A program made the translations under genes and the position numbers. Shown piece by piece: positions 25,093 to 34,172 of a DNA stretch of 64,000 nucleotides (positions within the stretch are counted from its first letter, which is position 1; every line of letters begins with the position of its first letter). Under the pieces are notes generated by a model. That model did no database searches. It was given only the letters and a program-made list of their open reading frames with translations, and was not told where the DNA came from. Source of the DNA: Brevibacillus ruminantium (lineage in GTDB: Bacteria; Bacillota; Bacilli; Brevibacillales; Brevibacillaceae); the NCBI RefSeq assembly GCF_023746555.1, contig NZ_CP098755.1, positions 3,918,501 to 3,982,500 on the forward strand, read 5' to 3'.

Positions 25093-26370
25093 GTGGCAGT
25101 TGCTTTGCTTATTTTTATCGCGCTCATCCTGATCCGCGTACCCATCTCGCTCGTGCTTGGCATCACCAGTATTTCCTACATCCTGATGGGCGGAAATCTC
25201 ACCCTTTTGACGACAGCGCCACAACGGCTCTACTCCGGTTTGGAAAGCTACGGCCTGCTTGCCATTCCCCTGTTTATGCTGGCCGGTGAGCTGATGAATT
25301 CTGGCGGGATTACAACGCGGCTGGTCCAGTTTGCCAAGGGGTTCGTCGGTCATTTTCGCGGTGGCTTGACCTATGTGAACGTGGTTGCCAACATGTTCCT
25401 GGCCGCCATTATCGGGTCGGCTACCGCGCAAATCGCGATGATGTCCCGCGTCATGGTTCCCTCCATGGAAAAGGAAGGGTACAAACGGGAATTCGCGGCA
25501 GCGACGACGGCGGCTGCCGGTCTTCTTGGCCCCATCATCCCGCCCAGCATGATGTTCATCATCTACAGCGTCGGCTCCGGGGCTTCTATCGGAAAGATGT
25601 TTCTGGCAGGGATCGTCCCCGGACTGATTCTGGGACTGTCTTTTATCGTTTTGATCGCGATCATCGGCTATCGGCAATCTCTGCCAAAATCAGAGAAAAT
25701 GTCGGCAAAGGATAGGCTGAACGCTACAGTTAGGGTGCTGCCTGCCCTCTTGGTGCCCGGAATTATGATCTGGGGCATACTGAGCGGTGTTTTCACTCCC
25801 ACCGAATCGGCTGCGATTGCCAACCTCATCGCCTTGATCGTCGGATTTTTCTTTTACCGGGAGCTGAGCTTCAAGCAAATTCCCGGAATTATTCTGAACA
25901 CGGCGATTACGACGGCTACGGTCACGCTGCTCGTCGCCATGGCCAATCTGTTTGGCTGGGTACTCGCCTTTGAACGCATCCCGCAACTGATCGCTGAATC
26001 AATGGTTCAACTGACGAGCAGCCCCTTTATGTTCCTGCTCCTGGTTAATCTATTTCTGCTGCTGGTGGGAATGGCGTTCGACGGGATTGCCGCCCTGATT
26101 ATCCTGGTGCCGATCTTTACGCCTATACTGCCGCAATTCGGAATCGATCCGATTCACTTTGGCGTCATCATCTGCCTGAACCTGACGATCGGACTGCTGA
26201 CCCCTCCAGTAGGCGCAGGGTTGTTCATCGCCTCATCGATTGCGAATGTCAAGCTGGAACAACTGCTGAAAGCGATCTGGCCCTATCTGCTCGCTTCCTT
26301 GATCACATTGCTGTTGGTCACGTATCTCCCAGATCTCGTAATGTGGATTCCAAGAATGGGCGGACAGTAA
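25093..26370 (+). CDS. dctM: TRAP transporter large membrane subunit DctM
   Basis: A 425-residue, about 12-helix membrane protein that forms the sodium-coupled elevator of the TRAP system. Diagnostic stretches: LAIPLFMLAGELMNSGGIT, FRGGLTYVNVVANMFLAAII, GLLGPIIPPSMMFIIYSVGS (with the paired prolines of the scoop loop) and MAFDGIAALIILVPIFTPIL. The GTG start at 25093 follows AAAGGGGGAGTAATACT, five bases after the dctQ stop; an in-frame ATG at 25048 lies inside dctQ. Together with DctP and DctQ it would import an organic acid. Confidence 0.93.
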   Translation: MAVALLIFIALILIRVPISLVLGITSISYILMGGNLTLLTTAPQRLYSGLESYGLLAIPLFMLAGELMNSGGITTRLVQFAKGFVGHFRGGLTYVNVVANMFLAAIIGSATAQIAMMSRVMVPSMEKEGYKREFAAATTAAAGLLGPIIPPSMMFIIYSVGSGASIGKMFLAGIVPGLILGLSFIVLIAIIGYRQSLPKSEKMSAKDRLNATVRVLPALLVPGIMIWGILSGVFTPTESAAIANLIALIVGFFFYRELSFKQIPGIILNTAITTATVTLLVAMANLFGWVLAFERIPQLIAESMVQLTSSPFMFLLLVNLFLLLVGMAFDGIAALIILVPIFTPILPQFGIDPIHFGVIICLNLTIGLLTPPVGAGLFIASSIANVKLEQLLKAIWPYLLASLITLLLVTYLPDLVMWIPRMGGQ

Positions 26371-26470
26371 CAGGGGCAGACTTCATCATGCTTCACTGCA
26401 AGAAAAGTTGGATGGAGCTATGATCTTCCTTTATACTTATCTGTAGTGAAATCAGGAAAGGTTGTCTTGA

Positions 26471-27232
26471 ATGACCACACCAAAATCAAGCACTACCATT
26501 CAATCGTTGCAAATTGGTTGTGATATTCTCGAATTGGTCGCCTCTCACGAAAAGCCGTTGAAATTCAACGAGATTCACGAGCTGAGCCAAATCACCAAGA
26601 GCAACCTGTATAAGTATCTAAACACGCTCACACAAGTCGGCATGCTCCATCGGGATAAAGAAAACGGTCTGTACTCCCTGGGAAGCAAACTGATCGAATA
26701 CGGCATGAAGGCCGTCAACCAGGGCGACACGATTGAGCGGGTTACTCCTTACCTGCAAGAAATCAACCGCATCTGCAAAAACACGGTACTTTTGACCATG
26801 TGGACACACAACGGACCGGTCGTGGTCAAACTGATCAACAGCCAGCCAGGTCTCAACATCGGGGCGCAGATCGGTACGTTTTTGCCCATCACCTCGTCTG
26901 CCGGAAAAGTATACGCTGCTTTCCAGGAGGAGCTGGTGATGGCAGAGTGGAAAAAGGAACAGCTGGCCAAGTTGAGTGAAGTGCAAAAAGAGCAGCTGGC
27001 GTCCAATCTCGCCTTTGTTCGCGAGCATCAGATCTCCTTTGCCAACGAACCGCTCGTGCCGACCATCTCCTCCATCGGACTGCCGATCTTCAATTTTGAA
27101 AAACGGCTGTTGGGAGCCATCGTCGTCGTCGGATTTGACGACGCGATCCCGAAAAGCATTGATGACATCATGAGCCAGTACCTGTTGAAGATGATGAATG
27201 AAATTTCGCAGGTATTTGGCTACAAACCGTAA
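26471..27232 (+). CDS. IclR family transcriptional regulator
   Basis: A 253-residue regulator. Residues 1-75 form a winged helix (SLQIGCDILELVASHEKPLK, LSQITKSNLYKYLNTLTQVG) and the C-terminal domain binds a small effector (GTFLPITSSAGKVYAAFQ, SIGLPIFNFEKRLLGAIVVVG). IclR proteins commonly control aromatic catabolism and bind the pathway substrate or intermediate. It follows dctM by about 100 bases on the same strand and is the obvious candidate to bind the two inverted GAACTTAATTC boxes in the divergent intergenic region. The start is preceded by AGGAAAGG. Confidence 0.92.
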   Translation: MTTPKSSTTIQSLQIGCDILELVASHEKPLKFNEIHELSQITKSNLYKYLNTLTQVGMLHRDKENGLYSLGSKLIEYGMKAVNQGDTIERVTPYLQEINRICKNTVLLTMWTHNGPVVVKLINSQPGLNIGAQIGTFLPITSSAGKVYAAFQEELVMAEWKKEQLAKLSEVQKEQLASNLAFVREHQISFANEPLVPTISSIGLPIFNFEKRLLGAIVVVGFDDAIPKSIDDIMSQYLLKMMNEISQVFGYKP

Positions 27233-27252
27233 TACAGCTCTTGGAACCCCAA

Positions 27253-27297
27253 AAAAGGGTGTCCCCGACGATTGCAGTCGCTGGGACACCCTTTTGT
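27253..27297. terminator. bidirectional terminator after IclR gene
   Basis: Stem AAGGGTGTCCC / GGGACACCCTT with a 17-base loop, A tract before and TTTT after. It separates the island from convergent hrpB. Confidence 0.85.
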
Positions 27298-27398
27298 ATG
27301 GAATACAGCCAAGTCCATATTGCCGTCCTATCGCTTGCGCGGCATGGAACCTTTGCTTTGTAGAAGTGCATTTTTCCGGTCCCGGCGCAAAAAAGCGA

Positions 27399-29924
27399 TC
27401 AGCTGCGCGGCCGCGTGCGATTGGTCGGCATGGCCTGCAGGGGATCATCCGGCCAGTAATGCTTCGGATACCGCCCTTTCAAATCTTTCTTTACATCAAA
27501 ATAAGCCTGCTGCCAAAAGCTGGTCAAATCCCGGGTGACCTGCACGGGCCTATGAGCCGGCGACAGCAGATGGAGCGTCAGCGGCACACGGCCGTGATAA
27601 ATGCGCGGCGTCTCTGTCAGCCCGAACATCTCCTGCAGCCGGACCGATAGAATTGGCGACTCCGGATCGCTGTAATCCACGGGAATGCGGGAGCCGCTCG
27701 GTACCTCGATATGAGTAGGCGCCTCCTTCTCCAGCTCTCTTCTCCGTTCCCAAGGGATCAGCCCGAGCAGAATCTCATGCAGGGAAAGACGCTTCAGGTC
27801 AGCACCGCTTTTCATCCCATAGAGATGCGGCCCCAGCCACTCCGCCAAGCTGGCAAGCAGATTTTCTTCTGAAGCATCCGGCCAGTTATCCGGTTCCTGT
27901 CTGTGCAAAAAGACCAGCCGCTGCTGCAGCTGTCGTGCCTGCTTCGTCCACGGAAGCAGCTCCAGTCCCTCGATCGCGATCCCGGTCAAAAGTGCTTCCA
28001 GCAGATCGTCCGGATCGGGATCAGCCTGGTGTGCCTCTCGCAAAACCAGGGCTCCAAACCGCTTGCGCAGAAGGGCGCGCACCGTCTGTTGACCCGGTTC
28101 CCAGTATACGCGACTCTCTTCTTCGATCTGATCGGCAAAGCTGGATTCCAGATCCGCCAGTTCCACCGGAGCGGCCAGATATATCGCGCTCTCGCTGCCG
28201 TGGTCATCCAGTTCGGCAGCCACCAGATAAGGGGCGCTGGAGATCTCCTGTACATGGGCGAGCAAGGCCCCTCTGCCGCTTTGCAGCAAATAACGACCAT
28301 TCTCTCGCCGCTGTGCGACTCTGTCCGGAAACGCATGGGCCAGCAGCAGCCCACAGGCATGGATATCGTCACGCCCGCCTTCATCGGCTCTGATGCCAAA
28401 CTGCTTCTTCCAGTGAGCCGCCTCTGTCCAAATCGTCCGGCAAAGCGGCAGATTCAGGGAAATTCCTTCATGATACGCATACGGTTGAGCGTCAGACCGC
28501 TGCACTTTGCGGATCGCCTCTACCCGTGACCGCACATCTGCATGTTCGCCTGCCCGCACGCCGCGAAACAGATCGCGCTCACTCAGGACAGCGGCCAGTT
28601 CACAGGCGAGCCCTCCCAGTCCGAGCGGGATCGCGACCAGAATCATATGAGCCAACCTGGGTGAGAGTCCGGTCTCCGCCATTCTTTTCCCGTGCGCTGT
28701 CACCTGTCCCTGCTGATCCAGCGCTCCCAGCCATACAAGGAGCCCTCTGGCCTGGGAAAAGGCGGCGGCAGGAAGCGGGTCCAGCCAGGAAAGCTCGGCT
28801 GGATCAGTTACTCCCCAGACCGCCAGCTCCAATGCCAATGCGGCCAGATCGGTATCTCTGATCTCCGGTCTCCGGCTTGCTTCCATCTGTTGTTCTTCTT
28901 CCTTCGTCCACAGGCGGTAGCATACGCCGGGTGCCAGTCGGCCGGCCCGTCCCCGGCGTTGGTCCGCAGAGGCTTTGGCCACACGCACTGTCTCCAGCCG
29001 GGTCAGTCCGGTGCGCGGGGAAAAACGGGGAACACGCATCCACCCGCTGTCGATCACGATCGTTACCCCTTCTACCGTCAGGCTGGTTTCGGCAATCGAG
29101 GTGGCCAGCACCACTTTTCGTTCCCCGGGCTGGCAGGGGGCGACAGCTCGGTCCTGCTCCTGCGAAGAAAGATTGCCGTACAACGGTGCGATTCTGATCG
29201 GTTTTTGCCCCATGTCCATCTCTATCAGCCTTGCTTCGACTCTGCGAATTTCCCCGGCCCCCGGCAGGAATGCCAGAATATCTCCGCCATCCTGCTGCAG
29301 GGCTTTCTGAATGGTTGCCACCACCTGTTGCTCAACCGCCACTTCCGATCGCCGGGACAGATAATGTGTATCCACTGGAAAGGTGCGCCCCTCGCTTTTC
29401 ACAATCGGCGCGTTTTGCAGAAGGGCAGCGACCGGCTCCGCCTCCAATGTGGCCGACATCACCAGAATCCGCAAATCCTCGCGCAAAAGCTCGCGAGCCT
29501 GCAAACAGAGTGCGAGTCCCAAATCTGCCTGCAGACTGCGCTCATGAAATTCATCAAAGATGACCAGCCCGACGTCTTCCAGAGCCGGGTCTGTTTGCAG
29601 CATTCGCGTCAAAATCCCCTCAGTAATCACCTCGATGCGCGTTTTTGGACCCACCCGCGTATCCAGCCTGACCCGATACCCCACCGTCTCGCCGACCTGT
29701 TCTCCCAGCGAAGCGGCCATATAGCGGGCAGCCATCCGCGCGGCCAGACGACGCGGTTCCAGCATCAGAATCCGCCGCCCTTTTATCCAGGGCTCTTCCA
29801 GAAACGCCAGCGGAACACGGGTCGTTTTGCCCGCCCCCGGCGCAGCGACAAGCACAGCGCTGGTCTGTTCCCGCAGTTCTTTGCACAGATCGGGCAGTAT
29901 GGCATCAATCGGCAGTGTTTTCAT
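27399..29924 (-). CDS. hrpB: ATP-dependent RNA helicase HrpB
   Basis: An 841-residue DEAH-type helicase. Motif I APGAGKTT (about 33-40), DEFHER as the DEAH-box variant (about 125), SAT motif LVMSATLEAEPV, motif V/VI regions TSIAETSLTVEGV and QRRGRAGRLAPG, then the HA2-like and C-terminal HrpB domains with LPWTKQARQLQQR and PAHRPVQVTRDLTSFWQQ. HrpB is widespread, but its RNA target is poorly known. The ATG at 29924 follows GAGGTGACAGAG; a GTG three codons upstream is possible. It is preceded by helD on the same strand by about 80 bases. Confidence 0.93.
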   Translation of the reverse strand: MKTLPIDAILPDLCKELREQTSAVLVAAPGAGKTTRVPLAFLEEPWIKGRRILMLEPRRLAARMAARYMAASLGEQVGETVGYRVRLDTRVGPKTRIEVITEGILTRMLQTDPALEDVGLVIFDEFHERSLQADLGLALCLQARELLREDLRILVMSATLEAEPVAALLQNAPIVKSEGRTFPVDTHYLSRRSEVAVEQQVVATIQKALQQDGGDILAFLPGAGEIRRVEARLIEMDMGQKPIRIAPLYGNLSSQEQDRAVAPCQPGERKVVLATSIAETSLTVEGVTIVIDSGWMRVPRFSPRTGLTRLETVRVAKASADQRRGRAGRLAPGVCYRLWTKEEEQQMEASRRPEIRDTDLAALALELAVWGVTDPAELSWLDPLPAAAFSQARGLLVWLGALDQQGQVTAHGKRMAETGLSPRLAHMILVAIPLGLGGLACELAAVLSERDLFRGVRAGEHADVRSRVEAIRKVQRSDAQPYAYHEGISLNLPLCRTIWTEAAHWKKQFGIRADEGGRDDIHACGLLLAHAFPDRVAQRRENGRYLLQSGRGALLAHVQEISSAPYLVAAELDDHGSESAIYLAAPVELADLESSFADQIEEESRVYWEPGQQTVRALLRKRFGALVLREAHQADPDPDDLLEALLTGIAIEGLELLPWTKQARQLQQRLVFLHRQEPDNWPDASEENLLASLAEWLGPHLYGMKSGADLKRLSLHEILLGLIPWERRRELEKEAPTHIEVPSGSRIPVDYSDPESPILSVRLQEMFGLTETPRIYHGRVPLTLHLLSPAHRPVQVTRDLTSFWQQAYFDVKKDLKGRYPKHYWPDDPLQAMPTNRTRPRS

Positions 29925-30003
29925 CTCTGTCACCTCATCTCATTGCCAGCCGCCAGTTGTTTGTTTTTCTGTTTCTTCTGTTCGTTCAGCTTCCCTTTTC
30001 CCC

Positions 30004-32346
30004 TTACTCATCGCGATAAGCAGAAGCAGGAAGTTCACTTATAAACGGACTTTTTTCATTCAGATAAAACAGCGACAGCTCATGCATGGCTCGGGTACAT
30101 GCCGTGTAAAAGAGTTTTCTTTCCGTCTCCCTGCCGTACTGCTCCCGAGAAGCATTGTAGAGGATAACGCCGTCAAATTCGACCCCTTTGGCCAAATAAG
30201 CAGGGATGATGTGAATCCCTTTCTCAAAGGATATCGTCTCTTTGTCGATCAAGCGAAGAGGCACCCGTTCCTTCAATAAGGCATACGCTTCCCGGCTCTC
30301 CTCCGCTGTTTTGCAGATCACCGCGATCGTCCGATGTCCCGCTGCCTTCAACTCGCCGATTCGTGCGGAGATTCGCTCTGCCAGGTCGCCGATGTCGGCA
30401 GCTTTGGTCACCGTCGGGGTTTTCCCATCCCGGTTAAACGGCTCAATCTGATCTCCTCCTGCAATCATCCCGCTGGTAAATTCCACGATCGGCCGCGTAG
30501 ACCGGTAGCTTCTGGTGAGAATAATTCGTTCCATCTCCTCCTCTTTGTAGAGAGAAGAGAGCCCCGCAAAATCCTCGCTTTCGGAGGAATGGGCATAAAT
30601 CGCCTGATTGATATCACCGAGCACCGTCAGACGGGCATGGGGAAACAGGCTTTTGATAAAGGCGAACTGAAAGGAGGAGTAATCCTGCGCCTCGTCGATA
30701 AAGACATGGCGAACCGCTGTATTGGTCTGAAAGCCTTCCACTCTTTCCTTCAGATATAAAAAGGGCGTCGCATCTTCCCAGGATAAAACGGATTTTTCCA
30801 GGCTTTCGATCGTCTGTTCACAGATCTCCTCCCAGAAGTCAGGCAGTTGTCCCTTCTCCGTATATGGCTGCACGCTCTGCGGCGACTCAAACAATTTCCG
30901 GTACAAGGCCGGGTGGTCGACAAACCCGAGCTGTTTCACTTCCCTGCGGAGCGGGATGAAGTGATCCTGTACCACCTTCACGGCCAGCAGCTCCCGTTCA
31001 CGGTCAAAATCGTTAAAGGTCTCCTCTGTAAACTGATTCTTTCTGCGAAGATGCTGGTATGCCCGCTGATATTCATCCGAATCCAAGAGTTCAATCGCTT
31101 CATCTACCCAAGGGCGAGAAATTTCCTTGCGGGCGAGGCGCTTTAATTCTCCCAGCAGCCATTCTGCCACCAGCCGCAGGCGATTGGGGATGCGCAGCGA
31201 AGAATCCATTCCATAGAAACGCTCCTCGATCGCGCTTGCCGGAATCAGGATGCGTCCGCGAAATTTGATATCACGGAAGCACATGCCTTTCTGGCGCAGA
31301 GCGTCGACGTAGTTCTCGATTACTCTGAGCCATTGACTGTCCGCCTTAAAACGGATACCGGCCGTCCTGGCTTCATATCCAGGCTCCTCCATCGCCGTGT
31401 AGCTATACTCCATCTGGGCAAACGGGTCTTCCACCGCAAATTCTTCGCCCAGCCGATGTTCTACATATTCTTGAAAGGTCGTCTGCTGCATGTTCTCCTC
31501 TCCCAGCTCAGGCAGAACTGTGGAAATGTAGCTGTTGAACATGGGGTTGGGAGAAAACAGCACGATTTGCTCGGATTGCAAGGTCCCCCGATAGCGGTAC
31601 AGCAAATAGGCGACGCGCTGCAAGGCCGCAGATGTTTTGCCGCTGCCTGCTGCCCCTTGAACGATCAGGAGCCGATTCTTCACGTTGCGGATAATCCGGT
31701 TCTGTTCTTTCTGGATCGTGGCGACGATGCTTTTCATCTGGCCATCTGCCTGCTTGCCAAGGACTTCCTGCAAAAGCTCATCGCCAATCGTCACACCCGT
31801 ATCAAACATGGACGTCAGCTCGCCATCGCGAATGATGAATTGCCGCTTCAGCTCCATCGTCCCCTGGATCAGGCCGGCCGGTGTCTCGTACTCGGCTGGA
31901 CCCGGCGAATAATCATAGTACAGGCTGGAGACAGGAGCACGCCAATCGTAGACAAGAAACTCTTCTTCCTTCTCATCGAGAAAAGAGCCAATCCCGAGAT
32001 AGATCTGTTCAGCCCCTCGTTCCCCTGCCTCACGAAAGTCGATACGGCCGAAATAGGGTGATTTTTGCAAGCGAATCAGCGTTTTCAACTGATTTTGCGC
32101 GTGTCGATGTATCCGTTCACGCTCGGAGAGCACCTCCGCCTGCTGCTTGATGCTGGCGTAGGTTTCAACCGCCTCGATATCATCTTCAAAGTTCACGGTT
32201 ACATCGTCCCAGAAATTCCTGCGGATTTGCACAATATCCTCTTTTACATCACTGACATGCTTTTGCAGGAATTCGATGCGCCGAGAGATTTCACCAACGA
32301 CCCGCTGAACGCGCTCCTCTTCTGCCTGTCTTTCTCGGTCTTCCAT
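30004..32346 (-). CDS. helD: RNA polymerase recycling motor HelD
   Basis: A 780-residue UvrD/Rep-like ATPase of the HelD type, which rescues stalled or post-termination RNA polymerase by entering both polymerase channels. The N-terminal 70 residues form the long antiparallel coiled coil (EERVQRVVGEISRRIEFLQK, ASIKQQAEVLSERERIHRH) inserted near the secondary channel. Helicase motifs are Walker A VQGAAGSGKTSAALQR (about 225-240), Walker B VFIDEAQDYSSFQF, GDINQAIYA, and LTRSYRSTRPI. The length is close to that of Bacillus HelD. The start at 32346 follows GAAAGGAGAGGTATTATAGC. Confidence 0.94.
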   Translation of the reverse strand: MEDRERQAEEERVQRVVGEISRRIEFLQKHVSDVKEDIVQIRRNFWDDVTVNFEDDIEAVETYASIKQQAEVLSERERIHRHAQNQLKTLIRLQKSPYFGRIDFREAGERGAEQIYLGIGSFLDEKEEEFLVYDWRAPVSSLYYDYSPGPAEYETPAGLIQGTMELKRQFIIRDGELTSMFDTGVTIGDELLQEVLGKQADGQMKSIVATIQKEQNRIIRNVKNRLLIVQGAAGSGKTSAALQRVAYLLYRYRGTLQSEQIVLFSPNPMFNSYISTVLPELGEENMQQTTFQEYVEHRLGEEFAVEDPFAQMEYSYTAMEEPGYEARTAGIRFKADSQWLRVIENYVDALRQKGMCFRDIKFRGRILIPASAIEERFYGMDSSLRIPNRLRLVAEWLLGELKRLARKEISRPWVDEAIELLDSDEYQRAYQHLRRKNQFTEETFNDFDRERELLAVKVVQDHFIPLRREVKQLGFVDHPALYRKLFESPQSVQPYTEKGQLPDFWEEICEQTIESLEKSVLSWEDATPFLYLKERVEGFQTNTAVRHVFIDEAQDYSSFQFAFIKSLFPHARLTVLGDINQAIYAHSSESEDFAGLSSLYKEEEMERIILTRSYRSTRPIVEFTSGMIAGGDQIEPFNRDGKTPTVTKAADIGDLAERISARIGELKAAGHRTIAVICKTAEESREAYALLKERVPLRLIDKETISFEKGIHIIPAYLAKGVEFDGVILYNASREQYGRETERKLFYTACTRAMHELSLFYLNEKSPFISELPASAYRDE

Positions 32347-32395
32347 GCTATAATACCTCTCCTTTCGCCCTGTTTCTTTCTTTTGCGAGATGGGT

Positions 32396-32424
32396 TTGAC
32401 AAACCGCTTCTACTGTGATAAGAT
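32396..32424 (+). promoter_or_regulatory. strong sigma-A promoter
   Basis: TTGACA (32396-32401), 17-base spacer, TAAGAT (32419-32424). It drives transcription to the right, divergent from helD, with a start near 32431. Confidence 0.78.
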
Positions 32425-32430
32425 ATTATT

Positions 32431-32592
32431 GGGAAATTGTTTTTGAATATCACAGAAGAGTGCAATCAACTCCCATTGTATCACAGGGGATCGGTGATTG
32501 CAATTTCGGCTTTCCTTTTTTTGATGGGAAATACATGACAAATAGACAGCAAAACGGAGGCGTTCGCGTAGGAACGGCTCCGTTTTTTTTGT
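32431..32592 (+). ncRNA. candidate structured RNA ending in terminator
   Basis: From the promoter at 32396 a transcript of about 160 bases would run into a terminator, stem ACGGAG-G-CGTTC / GAACG-G-CTCCGT then eight Ts (32554-32590). Inside lies a hairpin with arms TGCAATCA / TGATTGCA (about 32461-32502) and inner CTCCC/GGGG pairing. No reading frame fits. It is either a free small RNA or a terminator-controlled leader for the genes at 32662 and 32786. It does not match any riboswitch consensus I know. Confidence 0.5.
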
Positions 32593-32661
32593 GCGTTATT
32601 TAACGTAATCAGCCAGAAGTCCTTTAACATAAAGCGGAGGTGGAGGGGGGTGTTCGTTCAC

Positions 32662-32763
32662 ATGTCAGTGGATGTTCCTGAAACGATGGTTTCAGAGGAT
32701 GACTTCAACTCACGGGGAATCCCCGCACTTCTTGGGCTCAAGCGGAATACGCTGTCAGGGTAA
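32662..32763 (+). CDS. possible 33-residue small protein
   Basis: Small open frame of 33 codons with an unusually strong purine-rich ribosome binding site, GGAGGTGGAGGGGGG, about nine bases before the ATG. The peptide starts MSVDVPETMVSEDDF and ends LLGLKRNTLSG. It ends 22 bases before the SDR start and could couple its translation. No family is recognised, and the frame could be fortuitous. Confidence 0.35.
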   Translation: MSVDVPETMVSEDDFNSRGIPALLGLKRNTLSG

Positions 32764-32785
32764 ACATCCCATGGAGGTTATGCAA

Positions 32786-33685
32786 ATGATCCCGATGTAC
32801 CCCTATTACTCAAGCCGTTTCGAGTGTGAAATACTGCCGATAACCTTTCCTCCCCAGCACCAAGACCGTCAGCCTGGGCTGGAATACCTGATGGTTCCCC
32901 GTCCCATCTCGGAAAACCCCAGCTACCAGGGCTCCGGAAAATTACAGGATAAAGTGGCGATCATTACAGGGGGAGACAGTGGAATCGGGCGAGCCGTCTC
33001 CATCACATTTGCCAAGGAGGGCGCTGACGTGGTGATCGTCTATTTGTATGAGCACGAGGACGCCGAAGAAACCAGACAACGCGTGGAAGCACTCGGGAGA
33101 CGCTGTCTGGCGATTGCCGGCGACCTTCGTTATCCCGAAACCTCTGCAGAGGTGGTGGACCATACCCTCGAACGGTTGGGCCCACCGGATATCCTGGTCA
33201 ACAACTGCGGTGTTCAATTCCCCCAGGACAGCATTCTGGACATCTCGAACGAACAGTTGGAAGACACGTTTCGCACCAATCTGTTCTCCTTCTTTTATAT
33301 GACGAAGGCCGCACTGCCCCACATGGATTCGGGAAGCAGCATTATCAATACGGCCTCCGTCACGGCCTATGCTGGCGCAAAAAATCTGATCGATTACTCT
33401 TCTACAAAAGGGGGAATCGTTTCCTTTACCCGTTCCCTTTCTTTGTCACTGGTGAGTCAAGGCATCCGGGTCAATGCAGTGGCACCCGGCCCGATCTGGA
33501 CCCCGCTGATCCCTTCCAGTTACTCTGCCGAATACGTCTCGACCTTTGGACTGAAAACCCCGATGAAACGGGCCGGTCAACCCTTTGAGCTGGCTCCCGC
33601 GTATGTCTATCTCGCCTCGGATGACTCCAGCTTCGTCAGCGGCCAGGTTCTCCATGTAAATGGAGGCATCATGACCTCTTCCTAA
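32786..33685 (+). CDS. short-chain dehydrogenase/reductase, YhdF-like
   Basis: A 299-residue classical SDR with an N-terminal extension of about 45 residues (YPYYSSRFECEILPITFPPQ), as in the general-stress SDRs YhdF and YhxC. Cofactor loop TGGDSGIGRAV, NNCGVQ (NNAG equivalent), catalytic Ser in NTASVTAYAGA and the YSSTKGG YxxxK pair are intact; VNAVAPGPIWTP and the C-terminal GQVLHVNGG are typical. The ATG at 32786 has GGAGG eight bases upstream; an ATG two codons earlier has shorter spacing. The substrate is unknown. The leader may be controlled by the upstream hairpin-terminator unit. Confidence 0.88.
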   Translation: MIPMYPYYSSRFECEILPITFPPQHQDRQPGLEYLMVPRPISENPSYQGSGKLQDKVAIITGGDSGIGRAVSITFAKEGADVVIVYLYEHEDAEETRQRVEALGRRCLAIAGDLRYPETSAEVVDHTLERLGPPDILVNNCGVQFPQDSILDISNEQLEDTFRTNLFSFFYMTKAALPHMDSGSSIINTASVTAYAGAKNLIDYSSTKGGIVSFTRSLSLSLVSQGIRVNAVAPGPIWTPLIPSSYSAEYVSTFGLKTPMKRAGQPFELAPAYVYLASDDSSFVSGQVLHVNGGIMTSS

Positions 33686-33839
33686 TGATGATCATCAACC
33701 AACACTTTTGCTGCCTTTGCTCCTGTTCCATCGTTTGTTTTCGACGGGGACAGGAGTACTTCTTTTTCCCGAGTCATTACAATCTCGTAACATCGATCGC
33801 TGACAGCGTCCATTTGATTAGACCCAGTCTCGATTCTTT

Positions 33840-34043
33840 CTATGTTTCCTTTCTTTTAAACTTCTCCGGCTGCTCCACATAGCTTTCGAGAATGTATCCG
33901 CAATCCGTACAGATGATATGAATCAACGCGGAATTGAAGGAGAAAATTTTGTCCATGGGAGCGACGGAGGCATAGCCGCTCTGTTTTCCTCTGCCCCATT
34001 GAGAGCTTTTGCACTTGGGACAAATCACGTCTGTTTGTTCCAT
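33840..34043 (-). CDS. small zinc ribbon protein
   Basis: A 67-residue protein with one zinc-binding site made of two knuckles, ICPKCKSSQWG at residues 7-17 and IICTDCGYILE near 43-53. The ribbon is probably structural or binds nucleic acid or protein. Such proteins are often labelled TFIIB-like in databases without evidence. The ATG at 34043 follows AAAAAGGAGGATGAGGTA; a longer form from 34121 overlaps the promoter of the divergent gene and was rejected. No function can be assigned. Confidence 0.75.
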   Translation of the reverse strand: MEQTDVICPKCKSSQWGRGKQSGYASVAPMDKIFSFNSALIHIICTDCGYILESYVEQPEKFKRKET

Positions 34044-34172
34044 TACCTCATCCTCCTTTTTCAACTCAGATATTGTATAGCATAACGTAAAAAGAGTGGG
34101 TATTCCTATCATTCTTCCCAAAACATCCCACCATTCATCTATAATAGAGAAAAGAGTAAAGGAGGGAATCTT

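Noticed and set aside
28692..30044. A 450-codon plus-strand frame
   Set aside because: It is antisense to hrpB and has the Gln/His-rich composition of a mirror frame.
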